A stretch of DNA of 64,000 nt from Camarhynchus parvulus (GCF_901933205.1 NC_044572.1:33610001-33674000); one strand, 5' to 3'; positions 26,101 to 41,100 are shown, counted from the first letter of the stretch. Notes: generated from the sequence alone by a model not told the origin. Numbers and translations are program-made.

Positions 26101-29100
26101 GCTCGGCTCTTGTTTCCTTTCCAAGAAAAGCAACCAAAACTCCTCACAGCAACCTGTTCCTGCTTTCCTGTACGGGTCAGGAAATCAGGCCTCTGTTTCC
26201 TCTCCACATGTTGCAACAGGAAGAGCACTGCAGAGCTACTTCCTAAAGGAACTCTTCTTGCCCACCCTTTCCTTGACAGGCCTGAAAGAATTATGTGTAT
26301 TATGTGCAATGGGGGAAGGAGAGCCAGATTGCATGTCTGTGCGGGTCACAGTTACAATGCAGCAGATCTCACAAAGGTGTAAGGTCTGATAAGAAGCAAG
26401 TCTTCTCTACTTGCTGTGTCAAATCAGCAATAGTTTATCTAAAGGTCTGTGCCCTTGAAGCACAAAAATATATTGTTTTTAAGCATAACTGGAAATACCT
26501 TTCTATCAAGAAAAGTTGCCTGGCTATGTGACTTTACATGGTGCATGCAGTTATTTTTCCAGTCCCAGAGATAATTAGCACAAGGGCGCTTTGCCAAGCT
26601 AAAGCTGAGAGAATATCCTTCACAGCCTTTCTGGGCATTTGTGTCCTTTTCCAATTTTTATGCTGCTGTCACTGGACTCTGGCATTTCTTACCTGATTCA
26701 TTTGCTTTCTCTGGTAATCATATGCAATGAAGATATGCATGGCCAACATTTAAACAGGCTGCAGATCAATTAGTGGTCTTAAGTTTATCTGATTTTTATC
26801 AAAGAAGACAGAGCTTTGGGTCGATTGTCAGAGCCTGTGTCAAGTTGACCTTTTCAGAGACGTCTACATTGCCAGTCCCTTGGGCAACTTGTTGTCCCCT
26901 GTTAGTCTCTGAATGGCAGAAGTCTGTTCTGCTCAAGCACAAAGTATACACAGATGTCTATATTACATTCTTATAGGTTTGACAGCAACTGCATGTTGTA
27001 TCTATAAACTGTCCTTTAGCAGTGACACTTCCTCAATGATGATAAGCTAATTTATGCAACTAAATCTCCTTTGTGCAGAAATGAAAGCTAATTGAGTCAT
27101 TACAAAGTAATTCAGGAAGGAATACCTTGTATAAATTGGCTTACTTTATAAATCCTTCTCGAGTGGTTTTCATGCATCCTAAGTGGTACTTAAGCAGTTT
27201 TGCTGCCATCACATACCAGGTAAAAAAAGACAGCTTTACAGAGCTATAAAAACATTATTTCAAAACAGCAAATGGAAGAGAGAAGAAAATAAAGGTAAAA
27301 AGAATATGTATACACAAAATAAAGAGGAAAGGTTTTAATTACCTGAATCAATGGTAACTTCCTCCTGGCTCTCATTGCTTGGCACTTCAGCTTTTGGAGA
27401 AAGACGTTCTTCTGCAAAACACATAACTGCAAATGAAATTCTGAAAGGCCACCTCAGCTGACAGGAATTACAGCCCACATCAGTCTGAAAAACACACTCT
27501 GTATTTCCAGACTGTAAGCCTTGTTTACTATTTTGCACTTATACAGAAGTTGGAACATTGTTATTTCTGTGGTTTCCGCCATCCATCCAAACACTCCAAG
27601 AGCTTTCTTTCAAAATCTCAATTGTGAACATCTGTTTCCCTTTTCACACTGGTCTGAATGCAGTTATATAGAGCTGCAGTTCTGCTGATTTTCAGTCAAT
27701 CCGAGGCAATTAGAATGAGGGTCCTCTTCTGCTGCATACATTTCTTGCCAGAAAAAGATAAAGAAAAGGAAACCAAGGTGTGAAAAAGTATCCCCAGCCC
27801 AAGCAATAACTCAGTTGTAGAGAGCAGTATGCAACAAAGGCAGATAAAATCTTACCTTCCACACTGTCCTACAGACACAGTAGCTCAACACCTGCATGAT
27901 GGGAACACAGCCACTACAGATACCATGCCCTTCACTACTCCTGCCCATTGTGCCTGACCATGTTTTAAGCAAGCCAGACTCTATCAAATTACTTAGGGCA
28001 AGTTTAGGAGACAAGAAAAGAGAAAACCTGGCAGTGATCAGCTCTAAAGTATTTTTTCTGGCTAGCAGGCTTGGAACAGTCTGAAATCCCCACAGGCAAC
28101 TTCGAAAGATGTGCTCCATCCTCCCTGTCTGGCACAGACGCTGAACTCTCTCAAGTCCAGACCCTCACTTGAATAAATCCACACTCTACTCAGTACAGGG
28201 ACATCAGATCTGCTCCTCACATTTCCCAGTACAGGGATACCAGATCTGCTCCTTGTATTTTTCAGTCAACAATTCTGTTGATCGTGTAAAAAAGAGGAAC
28301 AAACTTTTAGCTCAATTCTGTCTTTAGGTTCATAAGGAAGTAGAAACAAATTTATCTTGGCATTTACAATATATCAAAACTGACAAGGCTGCTGTACTGA
28401 ATGAGGAAACAGTATATTGATAAACCCACTTCTCAAACATGAATTGGACTTTTAATACATTTAAATTCTCTGGCTTTGCTACTCATCACATTATATACAG
28501 ATAGTCAAGCTTCTTTTTAAGATACACATTTCAGCAACTAGTTTTGATATTTTACTAATGACAGACAACAGACGAATCACTCACAGTATTTAAAATGTTC
28601 CTCATTGTGAAACTCTTATGTAATTGCCCATTTACTTTGACAAAGAGTGAATTTTATATCAAAAGTTCAAAGGATTTTGTAACCTTGTAAAAATTTAATC
28701 TATCCACAAGACTGCTCCTGCAAACATTAAAGCAGATGTTTAAAGCACAAGAGTAGACCTGTTGGAATGAGTATGCATAATTGCTGCTAACCTCTATACA
28801 TAGTCCTACAAATATTACAATTAGAACATAAGATTCACTCTACAAAGAGTTTTGAAATTCTGCCCTACTAAGCCAGCAAGATTTTTTGTTCTTGAATCTT
28901 GACTAGTTAAAAATCTGGTAAAGATTAATATAAGCTATTTTTTAAGCCAAGGTGGGGTGGAAAAAGAACAAGAAAAAAAATCCTAGCAATAGATCAGGAG
29001 ATATCTGAAGCTGTAGTACACACAAAACACTCTAAACTATGTACTGCATTCAGATGTTCAAATGTATTCCCCTACTTGGCATTAACATTTGTCACAGATT

Positions 29101-32100
29101 TCCAAGTATGCTCATCTGTTTATTTTAAGAACTCACAATTGGAGCATAAATGGCAAAAGTTCATCCCTATGTGCTGTCCAAAGCACTAGGAGGCACTGTC
29201 ATTCTGTGGGTTCCCTACCACGGTTACACCCCTCACAGGGAGTAGTACCCCAGTATCAGTCACATTTTCTAGAATTTCTCCCTTTTCCCAGAAAAAAATA
29301 CCTTCATCCAACACACACACTATCATATTATTCTTTCATTAAATAGATGTTAATATTACCTGTTACTGAATGTTTGGACCTAAAGCACTTGCTGTGTTGA
29401 ATGTCCTATGGATTTTAACTCTATCACTCGTCATGGTCATCAGACCAGTTTAAACTGAGGACTGACTCCAGTAGAGGGTATCTCAACTAAAGTAATGCAA
29501 CAGCAGAGGTTTGAAGAGACTTTTTTGTAAGGGACTGCTGAATACATGTAAGGTACTGCTGAATACATGTAAACTGCATTCTGATTTCACAGAAAATATT
29601 TAGAATATATGTATTCTTCAGAAATATTTATTTCCTAGAAACGCGAGTTGACCAGATCCACATCTGAAGATATGAAAATGTCTGAATCAAAGCTCTTTGA
29701 ATTCCAAAAGGTGTCCAAGTCAAGCAAAAAACTCACCATATTTACATACTGATTTGGATCTCAACCATCCCCACTCATCCCACCTTGCTTTACACTACAG
29801 AGTTATCACAGAGAGGACAAAGTTTCAGGTACAATTAGACTGGAAAAGGCACTCCAGAAGCATGGTGGACATGGTCCAGCTGCTAATGGGCATTCAGTCC
29901 ATGGTATCAGGCTGAAGCAACTGCATAGGAAACCTCCTCTGAAACTTGCACAACAAACATCAGGTCCTTGGTGCAAACTTCTGCTTTATGAATCTGTTGC
30001 AAATGGTTCACACTGTTTGCTAATGCAATCATGTTCAGAGTGGAGCAGTTGTAGTAGGCTTGGCTTAGGGTAGTAAAAGAGAACCTGTGGTTCTTAACTC
30101 ATATTTTCTGATATTATGGCCTGAAGCAGTAACTATGTGCAGGCGGCGTCCTTTAAACACAGCAACCTCGATTACCTCAGGAATTACAGCTGCAGTCTGA
30201 TGCAACATGCATAACTTTGTGTTGCAACATGGCACAGAGTCAAAAGATTAAAAATTAAATTAAAAAATACAGTAGAAATACTTCTGGTTTTTTAGATACT
30301 CTGTATAAGGAGTCATGCATACCTTTAAAATAATCTGTTCCAGTTTTTCATCTGTACATCTTCTTCACACCATCACTATCACTGCAGAGAGAAAATACTC
30401 TTTTCCACCTTCTCACTATGCCAAAATGAAACTAATCTACACTAACCAACCAATGAACTCTTCCAGAGCTGTAGATCCTAAGAACTCCTGAGATACAGAT
30501 TATGTTCCATACTATGCTGACACTAATGACCTTAATGGCAAACAACCTACAAAATTCTTGTGACAATGCAACAAGGAACTAACTACATTTGTTAAAGGTT
30601 TTCTTCAGTTAGTACATTAAAGTTGTTAAAAATAATTTACTTATTTAATTTGCAGTTTGAAGGAAAAGCAGAAAAATAATCACTTAATCACATATGATTC
30701 TACCATCTACAAAATATTAAAAGCGAACAATGAACCCTACATTTGCTGAGGTTTTTTTATATAAATCCATTAAAGGGAGGAAGGAAAAAGACTGGACTAC
30801 TTAAGTATAAAATGGATAAGTTTGGTTTGAACAGTGCATTCCTCCAATGGAATGTGGTATCTCCATGATAAACATGCATAAATTTAGGAGTTTCCTCTAC
30901 TAACATGTTACCTAAACATCTTTTTACATTAGATTCTAATGTAATGCCATTATTATTTGGTATTCTATTGCCCTATAGTTTCTGACACAGTCTCATTGCA
31001 CAATACTAGTTTACACCTTGAATAATCCCAGTTTGTGAGTTAATGTATTCTATTCAATGCTTTGATTACAGTAAACAAAACCAGCTCAGCTATGCAGCAA
31101 AATCTACCAAACCACACAGATGGTTATAAGCTTTTCATTGTGTGGTTTCCATAGCAATCATATTGCAAATCTGGAAGCTTCTTGCAAATAAGCAGCTTGT
31201 ATTTACATGCCTCTCGGCTGCAGCACAGAACACAACAACAAGTGAAGTTATTATTCCTATCACATATTGTTAGCAACATGACTGGAAGATGTTTTGATCA
31301 GTTCAGATAAAAAGTACTGCAGTGAAGTAATTTTTCATCTATTTCATAATGATACAAGCAATCAGACACTTGTAATGCACATTCATGTCTCTTCATTTGA
31401 AATCTCACTGTAGTGTCAGAAGGTTATAAGCATACAAACTAGTCTTGTAAGATAGACGCCCCACAAAAAAATTTTATTATTAAAGAAACAATTTAAAAAA
31501 CTACACAGTGTCTTTACTATTGTACTTGGCAGGGAGAATAGATGCATGCAAAAAAACAGGTGCGTACATGAACTCTGATGACACTGAGTATCACAGGTCT
31601 ACACTGTTCTGCCCAAGAAAAATAGAAGAAATAATGATATGTTAACACCAAGAGTATTACTCCTCCACGCTGCTTTTTTGCTGCCAAATAAGACTCCACA
31701 CAAATGCAAACAAGAAAACTCAAACCCAAATAAATGCTCACCATGGGAAAGAGTCAAGATCTTTTCTCTCCAGAATTTACAGTTTTATGAATGGACCCAC
31801 CCCCCATAACAGATGGATTATTACTCCAATAAGAAACATAAATCAACCCAGCTACATTTTTTTAAATTAGCAAGAATTGGCTTTTTTAAAAACAAGAGTA
31901 TTTGTTCAGAGAAATATTTAATATTTCCAGAGAATCAGCAAAAAATGCACAAAATTTAAGAAGAAGATTGTTTACATAATTTGGCCAAACTGACATCTTC
32001 TGCTAGCATTTGTGGTGAGGGCTGGTGACCACCTGGGTCAAAGGAATAAGTATTAATGCCCTGTTTTGTGCAGGGCCAGCAAATTGCCTTACCTGAGGTC

Positions 32101-35100
32101 AGTGCTCCCCAGCCTTGGGGATGGGGTTCTCTGCAGCATTCTCACCTGTACAGGCCTGTACACCTCACCCAAACTCTTAGAGTGTTTTAGCCTAAACAGC
32201 TTCATAGAAAATCTAGTAGGCTTACTTACCTTGGTTTGTGTATTTTTAATGGCAGGGATTTTCATTTCTGGTATCTTCTTTCAGACTCCAGATCCACCCA
32301 TTATATATGAGAGAGATCTCTCCATACAAAGAGATCTTCAAATGCAAAACTCCATCTCTGATAATCCTCCTATATTCCCAAAGATCTGTCCCTTTCCCCC
32401 AGCTCCTCTGGGACATGGCAGTTTACTGGAAGATTTACACAAAGCTTCTTGACATTTCACCTCACCATTAGCAGCCTGGTGTAAATAACAAAGCAATTTG
32501 AAAAAGGCTGCTGAAGGTGCTATTGTCTAGGCATAGTGTGAGTTCTTGGGAGCAGCAGAGAGGGGGAGACAGACTCTTGTTTTATTAAAGTTCCACCTGA
32601 CTGTACAACAGTGCATGGTTTGAGAAGGAAAATGCCTCCAGGACAGTGAGAGAAGTGGGAAACAAGTTGGCTGCTAGAGAAGAGATTATAAACGTGAGAA
32701 TTTCTTACCATGACAGAAGAGAGGACATTTTATTGATACTTCTATGGGTCAGCTAGTTGCCACCCAACAGCTCAAACAAAAAAAGTTATATTCCTATGTG
32801 GCAGACTTGAGTGTGAAAAAAACCAATTCCACAACACAAGCAGAATGATAGAAACAGGTCACCCAAACACAGGCTAAACACTGGGATTGCAGACAAGATG
32901 ACATCAACATATGTCAGTGAAAGCAGAAGTTGCATCTTCTAACTAAATGGTCATCACTGTGTTCAGAAATATGATGGGAAACAGGCAGTACAGAATTGTA
33001 TTCCAAAAGAATACAGAAAGAGATCTCTGGGTTGTGAAAAATATAAAAATACATCTTAAAGAAACATAGTATGCATACTGAGATGCCAATTCCTAACCCA
33101 AGTTTCTCCCAACACATGTGATCCAAGTCTGACTCCAAGATGGAGGCAAAAGGTTTCACTCAAATATACCACCATCTAAACAGGATGGGACCTCCAACTA
33201 ACACTTTTGCACAAGTTTTGACCAGCTCTCTGAAAACAACCATTATCTAAAGTAAGGTTAAATATACACACCACTTTTCCCACGCAGTAAACAGTAACAG
33301 AAGACTGCTATTAATATTAACAATGTCCTGGCTTCTCAATGGCCTTGAATAAGTAGCACTGGCTTTACAAAGTGAAAAAGCTAGAATAACAAAATAACTT
33401 TGGGAGAGATGGGATCTGTGGAAATTGCTCAGTCTAACACACTGCTCTAACTCAGAAAGTTAGATCAGGTTTCTAGGAAACAGCATTTGGCCTCTTTTGG
33501 TACTCCACACTAAACTGTTCAGCAGCAGTTTAAAAGGGCCTGTGCATTTTAATAGCTCATGTATGACACAGCTGAAGCTAATGACTTTCTAGAACAGGAT
33601 TAGCTCAAATTACTCAGTTTTGTCCAGATCTTGCCAAGTCTCCAGATGTGAGGCTTCCTGTACTCCTTGAGAAATCCTGTACTTTTTTCCCCTCAGTTGC
33701 ACTCCTTTTATCTTTAAAAGGTGCTACTGTGCACCACTGTTACTCCCAGTTGTCTAAACAATAACTAAACCAGCCAGCTCAGCTACAAGTGAAGCACTGC
33801 CTTCTGTTGAGAAGACCTTGAGAAAGTTACCTTATCATCCTCACAGAAAAGATTAGTAGATTTTATTGTAAATTAACTCAGGATCACTGCTGCAAGAGAA
33901 AAGTCACATGGGAGTAGTGGAATGTCACTTAGACATTTTCAGGAGAAAAAAACTCTCTCAAAACAACCTTTCTGTGGCACCACCCAGTGAATCCTAGCAC
34001 ATCTAGCTTAACCAAAACCAAAAAGCAGACACAACATCCCTTTCCTAAGAAAAATATTTTGCAGTTACAGCATTTGCTAAACTAAAGAGTAAACTAAAAA
34101 ATTCCCAGTCCCACTAAGGACAACTAGCAAATACACTTTATGGCTGTGATTCTCTAGTGTTGAACAGAGTAACATTTGAATCATATAACTGTTGCTATGA
34201 AGAATAATAACAGAGAGAAGTAACAGAAAGAAATTAGTACATTTGGAGAACTGTTTGAGAGAAAAAAAGTATCTTTCTAAATACATCTGTGAAAAAGACA
34301 CCACATTTTTCCTATATTACCGCACACATAGGAATTCACAAGAACTATAGTAGCACAATGGATTTTAAAAATTACATTTTTAAAAGCTGAAAGATATTTT
34401 TGGCCTCTCACTATTTTTCTGGAAAAAACAAGAAACAAGTTATCAAAGAGCACATCTCTGGAGGAAAAACAGCTACTCTCACACACACAAAATAAATAAA
34501 AAAAAATTAAAAAGACATTTTTGGCAAGGTCATCCATAGTTGCTGCAAAGTGGATCTTCACACTTTACTGTGAGCCTTTCACCAATTTTCATGAAATCTA
34601 GGAGAATCCTTTACTTTGCTTTACTTACCTTTTCTACTTGCTGAGACCTAAATATATGTTAACACCTTTCCTCTTTCTTTTTTTTTCCTTCCCCCAGTAC
34701 CAAATATTCCAGTAACTTTGCTTGCCTGCCTTTGCCCCATTCTGCAGTCACAGCCAACATCCTCTTCAGATCCCACAATTTTGTACAATTACCAAACACA
34801 GAAGTTGTTAGTATGAAAGTGGCTGTTCCAGGGCTTCATAAGGGCCCTTCAGATTTTAAGAAAAAACTGTCAAAATGGGAGGAAAAATATTCTTAGTCAC
34901 CTGAATGACCAAACAGAATATATTCACAGGGACAACTGAATAATCCACAGAGGTCAGGCAATTCCCAGTTCCAGTTATGACTATATTAAGATTTCATGAA
35001 CTCAGCTTCCTGCTTGGAGCTCTCCTTGCAAATAAGCAATCTTCAGTCATGTTTTGAGTGACAGCTCAATTCAATTTGGCTGGCCACTTCCTTGCACTAG

Positions 35101-38100
35101 TCTTCCAAACAACAAATAATCTAAAATCTCTGATTAAAACCAAATCAAATCCAACCAAACAGAATCTTCTAAATCTTTTTACATACTCTACATTCCTTTT
35201 TTTTTTTTTGGGGGGGGGGGGGGTAGCATAGATGCAAAAGAATTAAGAGTATTTCAATTCAAAGTTAAAGTAGGAAAAAAAATTGCTAGTCTGACAGAAC
35301 TAGGAGAAAGAGAACCATGCCAAATCTCAGTTACACCAATAGCAAGCTTTGGAGGAGAGGAGATAGAAAGAAGTTAGAAAAAGCAGGAGTATTTACCAGG
35401 GGAAAGCTCGTTGGTCGCAGACATCTTTTATGGAAAATCCTTTCCTTAGGATTTTTCCTCCTGAGAAGCTGAGAGGCTTCAGGAACAAAATGTAAACAAT
35501 GGTTATCTGCTGCTGTGGAATGCAGCAGGTGCATCTGTGATTGGCTCATGTTGGTTGTTTGTAATGAACAGCCAATCACAGTCAGCTGGCCCAGACTCTC
35601 TGTCTGAGACAGAAGCTTTTGTTATCATTCTTCCTATTCTATTCTTAGCTAGCCTTCTGATGAAATCCTTTCTTCTATTCTTTTAGTATAGTTTTAATGT
35701 AATATATATCATAAAATAAGAAATCAAGCCTTCTGAAACATGAAGTCAGATCCTTGTCTCTTCCCTCATCCTAAGACCCCTGTGAACACTGTCACACATG
35801 TAGAATGCCTAATTTTGGGATATTAACATTTATTTGACAAAATTATATAATTATTATTAATAAAATTCAATATAAATATGCCAAAGTGCAATGTGCACTG
35901 CATAGAAATACGAGATGGCTTTTGCACTGACCTTTCTATTTCCTCATAAAGAAAGACCTGATAATAGTAATTCTTCTCAAGAGAAAAGATAAAGGTCATC
36001 ACAAGCAAGTTCATCGTGGACATGCACACAATGATTATAATGAAGAATAAAAGAAATTCTAGAGATCCACTTCCAGAAACTCATTCACTGATTTCCCAAT
36101 TTCATATTCACAGACACTTTGTATTTACAAATAAAGTCACTGTCACGGGATTTTTTTGTCAGAAATCAAGTATTTGTCTAATCATATACGCTGAGTGAAC
36201 TGGTCAAAACATATTAAACTCAGAAATCAAAAAACTGTTTGATGGGCCATCAGAGAAGGTGAAAATTTCATAAGTGATTTCAAAATACAGCTCAGTACAA
36301 ATTCCTTAAGTCTTACTAGGTAATTTTTAAATCTTACCTTTATTTTTTTGATCAAGACATTAGGTAACAACTTCCACACCTGAACAGAAGCATCTCTGAA
36401 GATGAAGTTTCATGCTAAATTTCAACAAAAGCACAATTTTGGCTCTACTTCTAAAATTGTTTCTAAAGCCTCAATTTTGGCATCCCAAATTGAGACCATA
36501 GGCATCCTACATAAATCCATACTTAAACATTTAAAGAAAGAATAAAATATTTTATAACTCTACTCTTAACAGGTCTCAACAATGTAGAGGAAAATCTTTT
36601 GGATTTTAATGTTTCTACATGCTCATCTAATTATTTGTCTGATGAGCAAAAAATGCTTCCTTCTCTGTTCCCCATCACCCTAGCAAAAAAAAAAAGTTGA
36701 AATTATTGGACAGAATGCAAATTACTTTCTCAAAGGGACAAAACAAAAATAATTTTTAAGTTTATTCCATGGTTCTATTGTAGTTTCACAGGAATCTGTG
36801 CTAGAGATTGCTGGCCTAAATATGTGTGGCATGTACATAAGAATATTCTTCTAAACATAATAAAGATTTATATGAATTCACTGTAACTAAAATGAATTTG
36901 TTTGTTCTCTCAACCTGTAATAGCTCTTAGCTATGTAAATAATTTAAGTGTTCAACATGACATTTTATAAACCTTATAATTAAAATGTTTTGTTAAAATA
37001 AATGTGGTGGCTATTAAAATCTACATAGAAAGTATAAATAGTTCCCAATGTAAATACATTTAGCAATCAAATATTCAATTAACTAATCTATACTGTATAA
37101 CTCTGTACTACAGTGTTATTTGACAACCATGTACAGCAGTTATATTTCTCAAGCTCAAATTTATATGATAGAAAAAGTCTGTAAATGTCAAGTAAAGTTT
37201 CTCATAATCATTGATCAGCAGCAAGTCTTAAATTTAAAAGCCATTTCTGAAAACTACATATTCTTAATTATGACAAATGGGACTTGACATAAAATTTACA
37301 TACACACAATTCATAAAGCATCTTGCTTAAACCACATAATATCCTATAATAATCTGCAAGGTTAATGTATTCAAATTTATAGTATGATTCCTGAACTTAA
37401 AAAAGGGACAAAAGGCAAGGCATAGCTCATGTCAGTGAAATGAAACACAATACAGTTGTTGGCATGTTTCCACAAGCAAAGTCTGGCTCCCAGATGCTTC
37501 TCTTGTAACTCCTTTAAAAATGTTATAACAGGACATTTTTGCATTCCCTGTGTTGATCACTAACTGCACACTGACAAAAAAAAATTCAGCAGTTTTCACC
37601 CTTTGGGTATTTTCATTGAAAATAACAAACCCACACTACTGCTCTTTTCCACTGTTTATGGGCCAGGCCATTAAACAAAATTATGTCAACTACACTAAAT
37701 CCTTTCTCCAACTAAAATGATGAAATGAAGTGAAACTGTTATTGCTATGATTCAGTAGTATCAGGTTAAATCAGAAATATGCAGAAAATTATAGTTGCAA
37801 TGCAGACTGTTTACAAGTACCACATTTGGGATAACAGTCCCATATGAACCGCTACAAATGCTATCCCATTCTTCAATTCTCACACATTAGGTCCATACTG
37901 GGAGCCACCACCCTGGATGTCAGATCTTACTAGCCCTACACACCACAAACCACAATGCACCTCAGAGAGAAGAGGTAGGACACTGGGACAGGGCAATAAT
38001 TCATATGCAGGAGATGACAACTGCTCCCCAGGCAGCTCCCTAGGTCAGTGTGGGATTGGCATGCAGCTGTATCTCAAAAGAACTCATGGTTTCTGGAGTT

Positions 38101-41100
38101 CCATACTACTAGAATTCACTCCAAGATGGTGCTTTTGGACTGCCAGAAACACAACACAGTCCCAGGTACACTGTAAGGCACTACCTGTATGTCTGAGATA
38201 GGCAATTTATCCAGGTTTATACAGGTTTTATGACCTGTATGGAAGTGATAACAAAATCATACCCATCTTGAACTTTTGTTAACTGAATTATCTGAAATTG
38301 CGGTTCAACATCTACTGGTGGAAATGCGTCACTTCTTATCAGAGAATCATACAATCATTTGGATTAGGAATAACCTCTAAGATCATCTCATTCCAACACC
38401 CATGCCATGGGCAGGGACAGCTTCCACTGGATCAGGTTCCTCAATGCTGCACACAACCCACCCTAACACACTTCCAGACAACTTCTCTGGACAACCTGCT
38501 CCAATGCCTCACCATCCTCACTGCAAAGTATTTCCGATATTTCTTCTTAAATTTTAAGGAAGTAGAATTTGAGAGAGGTATGCAAACAAGATAAATTCAG
38601 TTAGTATGTTTTAAGACAACGGAAGCACGACCCTCACGCTAGGATCCACAGGCTTTCCGGTAGATAATGCCTTCTTTTGAAAATGCAATTCCTTCCTTTA
38701 ATCCGCAGTTCTATGTTAAGATTCAAGGACAGAATAATTGTTACAGACTGCTAAGACAGAACACTTCCACAACCCAAAGATGGAAGTATTGGAACATCTT
38801 CGTCAAGGATATTGTAAATACCAGAGATCCTAAACTAGTTTTTATTAAACCACAGAGTTTTTAGGCAGAGGAAAAGTTAAGACTTCAAAAAAAGGACTGA
38901 AATAAAGTATCCACTGTGACAACCATCCCTTTTCTGGATAAGAAGACTGTCCTCCTATCTTGCCATTTAAACAAATCTCACTGACTTGCCAAAAAACTTT
39001 CCTCAGTCTCTTCCAACTTCGTAAGAAAAGATTCTGCCCTTTGCTGCTGAAGCTTACCTGTGTGCCTGCACCCTGCATTTCCCTGGATCATCCCTCTGTT
39101 GCCTCTAGGGCACAGCAGACTGAAACATCTTGCCCTCTCTGCCTGGTCCCCCATGTGGTCCAGGAGCTGGACCCTGCTAACCATTTTCCTTTCCTACAAG
39201 CACCCATCCTGTTTCTTTCAAAAACTTGTACCCAGCCCAGGGAGCAGCAGCCAAGACAAGGAAGCAAGCAGCCTTTTCCTGCATTACCTGCTTTATATAT
39301 GTGAAACTAAATATGACATCTATTGCAAACACAGTACATTGCAACACGCAAACAAATCAGATGTACATGCATACAGCCAGAAAAATTCACAAAGCTCTGG
39401 TTAATTGGTAGTATTTTCTTTGGTCAATGCCTCCATTTTGAGGAGAGTGGGAAGAAAAGTGAGTAGCAAACTGAAAGGAAAAGACATTTACAGAAGGATT
39501 TATGCTGATTCATTTCTTAAGGCTGAAAAATTCAAATCAGATATTTGTATCTACAGTAACAGAATGATTAATTCAGCCTTTAGAGCCCACCTTGCTGGGT
39601 CTTATTTGAGAATTCAGTTGTACAAATTATGGTTCTTTAATAGCTACCTTGTGGAAACCAGAAAAGTTGAGAAGCGATAGCCTGAGGCACCATATAACCT
39701 CTGATTGCTCGTTTCTCAAAATATTCTATCTAATGGTTTTAATAGCCTGATATGCAGTCATTCATCACAAATTCAAAAAATTAAGGTTCTTTGATCTATC
39801 TATATAGTATTTATCACATTTATACCTAAGCAGTAGAACGGACCCAATACTTATTTCTATTTTCATAAATATATATAATAAAATTTACATTTTACTTCTA
39901 ACTCAATAAACTGCAGCAACTCCTCAAATTTATACTTAATAACCTATCTCACATAACAAGACATTTTCTCTGAATGCTTGCATAAAGTGTATTCCACTGC
40001 TTCTTAATTAAATAAAAACAGTGCCACCATAGAAAACTTTGCTTTCAAAAGAAAATACTTTGGGTCCACAACCCATTGAAGACATGCATGCATAACAAAA
40101 CTTTGTTCACATTTAACATGAAGCCAGCTGCCAGAAACAGAATCAACACTAAAAACTATGATACAAATAAAATTACTTTGTGTGACTTTTTTCTTGACAC
40201 AATGACAAGTTTTTCTGAGACAGGATTCTATCTCTTAATAACAAATAGTTTCTGTCACATACTGTTCACATCAGACTGGTTTTACAAATCAATAGAGTCA
40301 TTGTTTAATGCTGGTACACTGAAAACAGAATCAAAATTACTGACCAGTACCTGCAATAAAACATCTTTCCATAAGTAAATTCATTTCAATAATTTGTGAG
40401 CTAATTACTTTTTGAAGGAGTTCTTTAAACATAGAAAAGTATGATTAAAAGTACTTCCATTTTTCATATGTCTTCTAATTTTAAGCAAGTAAGTTTTAAA
40501 ATTCCACTAGACAACAGGTTTTTTTAGTGGTGTATTTTTTGTCGGCTTTGGTTTAGGTTTTTGGTCTGATTGGATTTTCGGGTACTTCTCTTTTAAAGTC
40601 TGAAATACATAAATAAAATCCAGCATTTGCTAACGTGAGACTTTGATAAACACAGCCTTTCCCATATGAACTCCTTCAATGAATTCTAACAGCTGACCAC
40701 AACATTAGGAAAATCACTTCTATTTTCTCCACCTGTAAAATCTGAAATCTATGAAGCCTGAAACTATGAAGTTTCTCATGCAGTTCCAAGAGAGAAGAAC
40801 AAATAGCTATCCTTAATAGCCCACACTTTCCATTTATTGTAGATACTGTAATTGACTGCTTTGAATCTCGCAACTGACCAAATGTTCCGCAGCAGAGATA
40901 TATCACTGAATAAAATATAAATAAAGAACATTATTCTAAGAGTATGAATCAGTGGACAAACCCACTCTGAGTCCAATCAGTCAATATACCTCTCACATGC
41001 AAATGAGACTAAATATGAATACTCAGTTATTGTTCCACTTTTACTGGCCTCCTGACTTTTGCAGAAGTGTGTGTGATGAGGGAGCAGAAGGTGAATTGCA

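Larger units (their letters stand above)
20689..27342 (-). other. SKAP2: SKAP2 intron (6.7 kb)
   Basis: Phase 1 intron before the SH3 domain. It contains a strong CTCF-like motif at 22136-22147, a weaker one on the opposite strand near 24332-24345, small direct and inverted repeats at 25111-25165 and 25496-25514, and a cluster of GGAA/TTCC sites at 26098-26290. The rest is unremarkable AT-rich sequence. Confidence 0.85.

Noticed and set aside
32066..32452. 128-residue open frame on the plus strand with a hydrophobic middle
   Set aside because: The hydrophobic stretch alone is expected by chance in T-rich sequence. No domain is recognised, and no conserved start context or poly(A) signal was noted.
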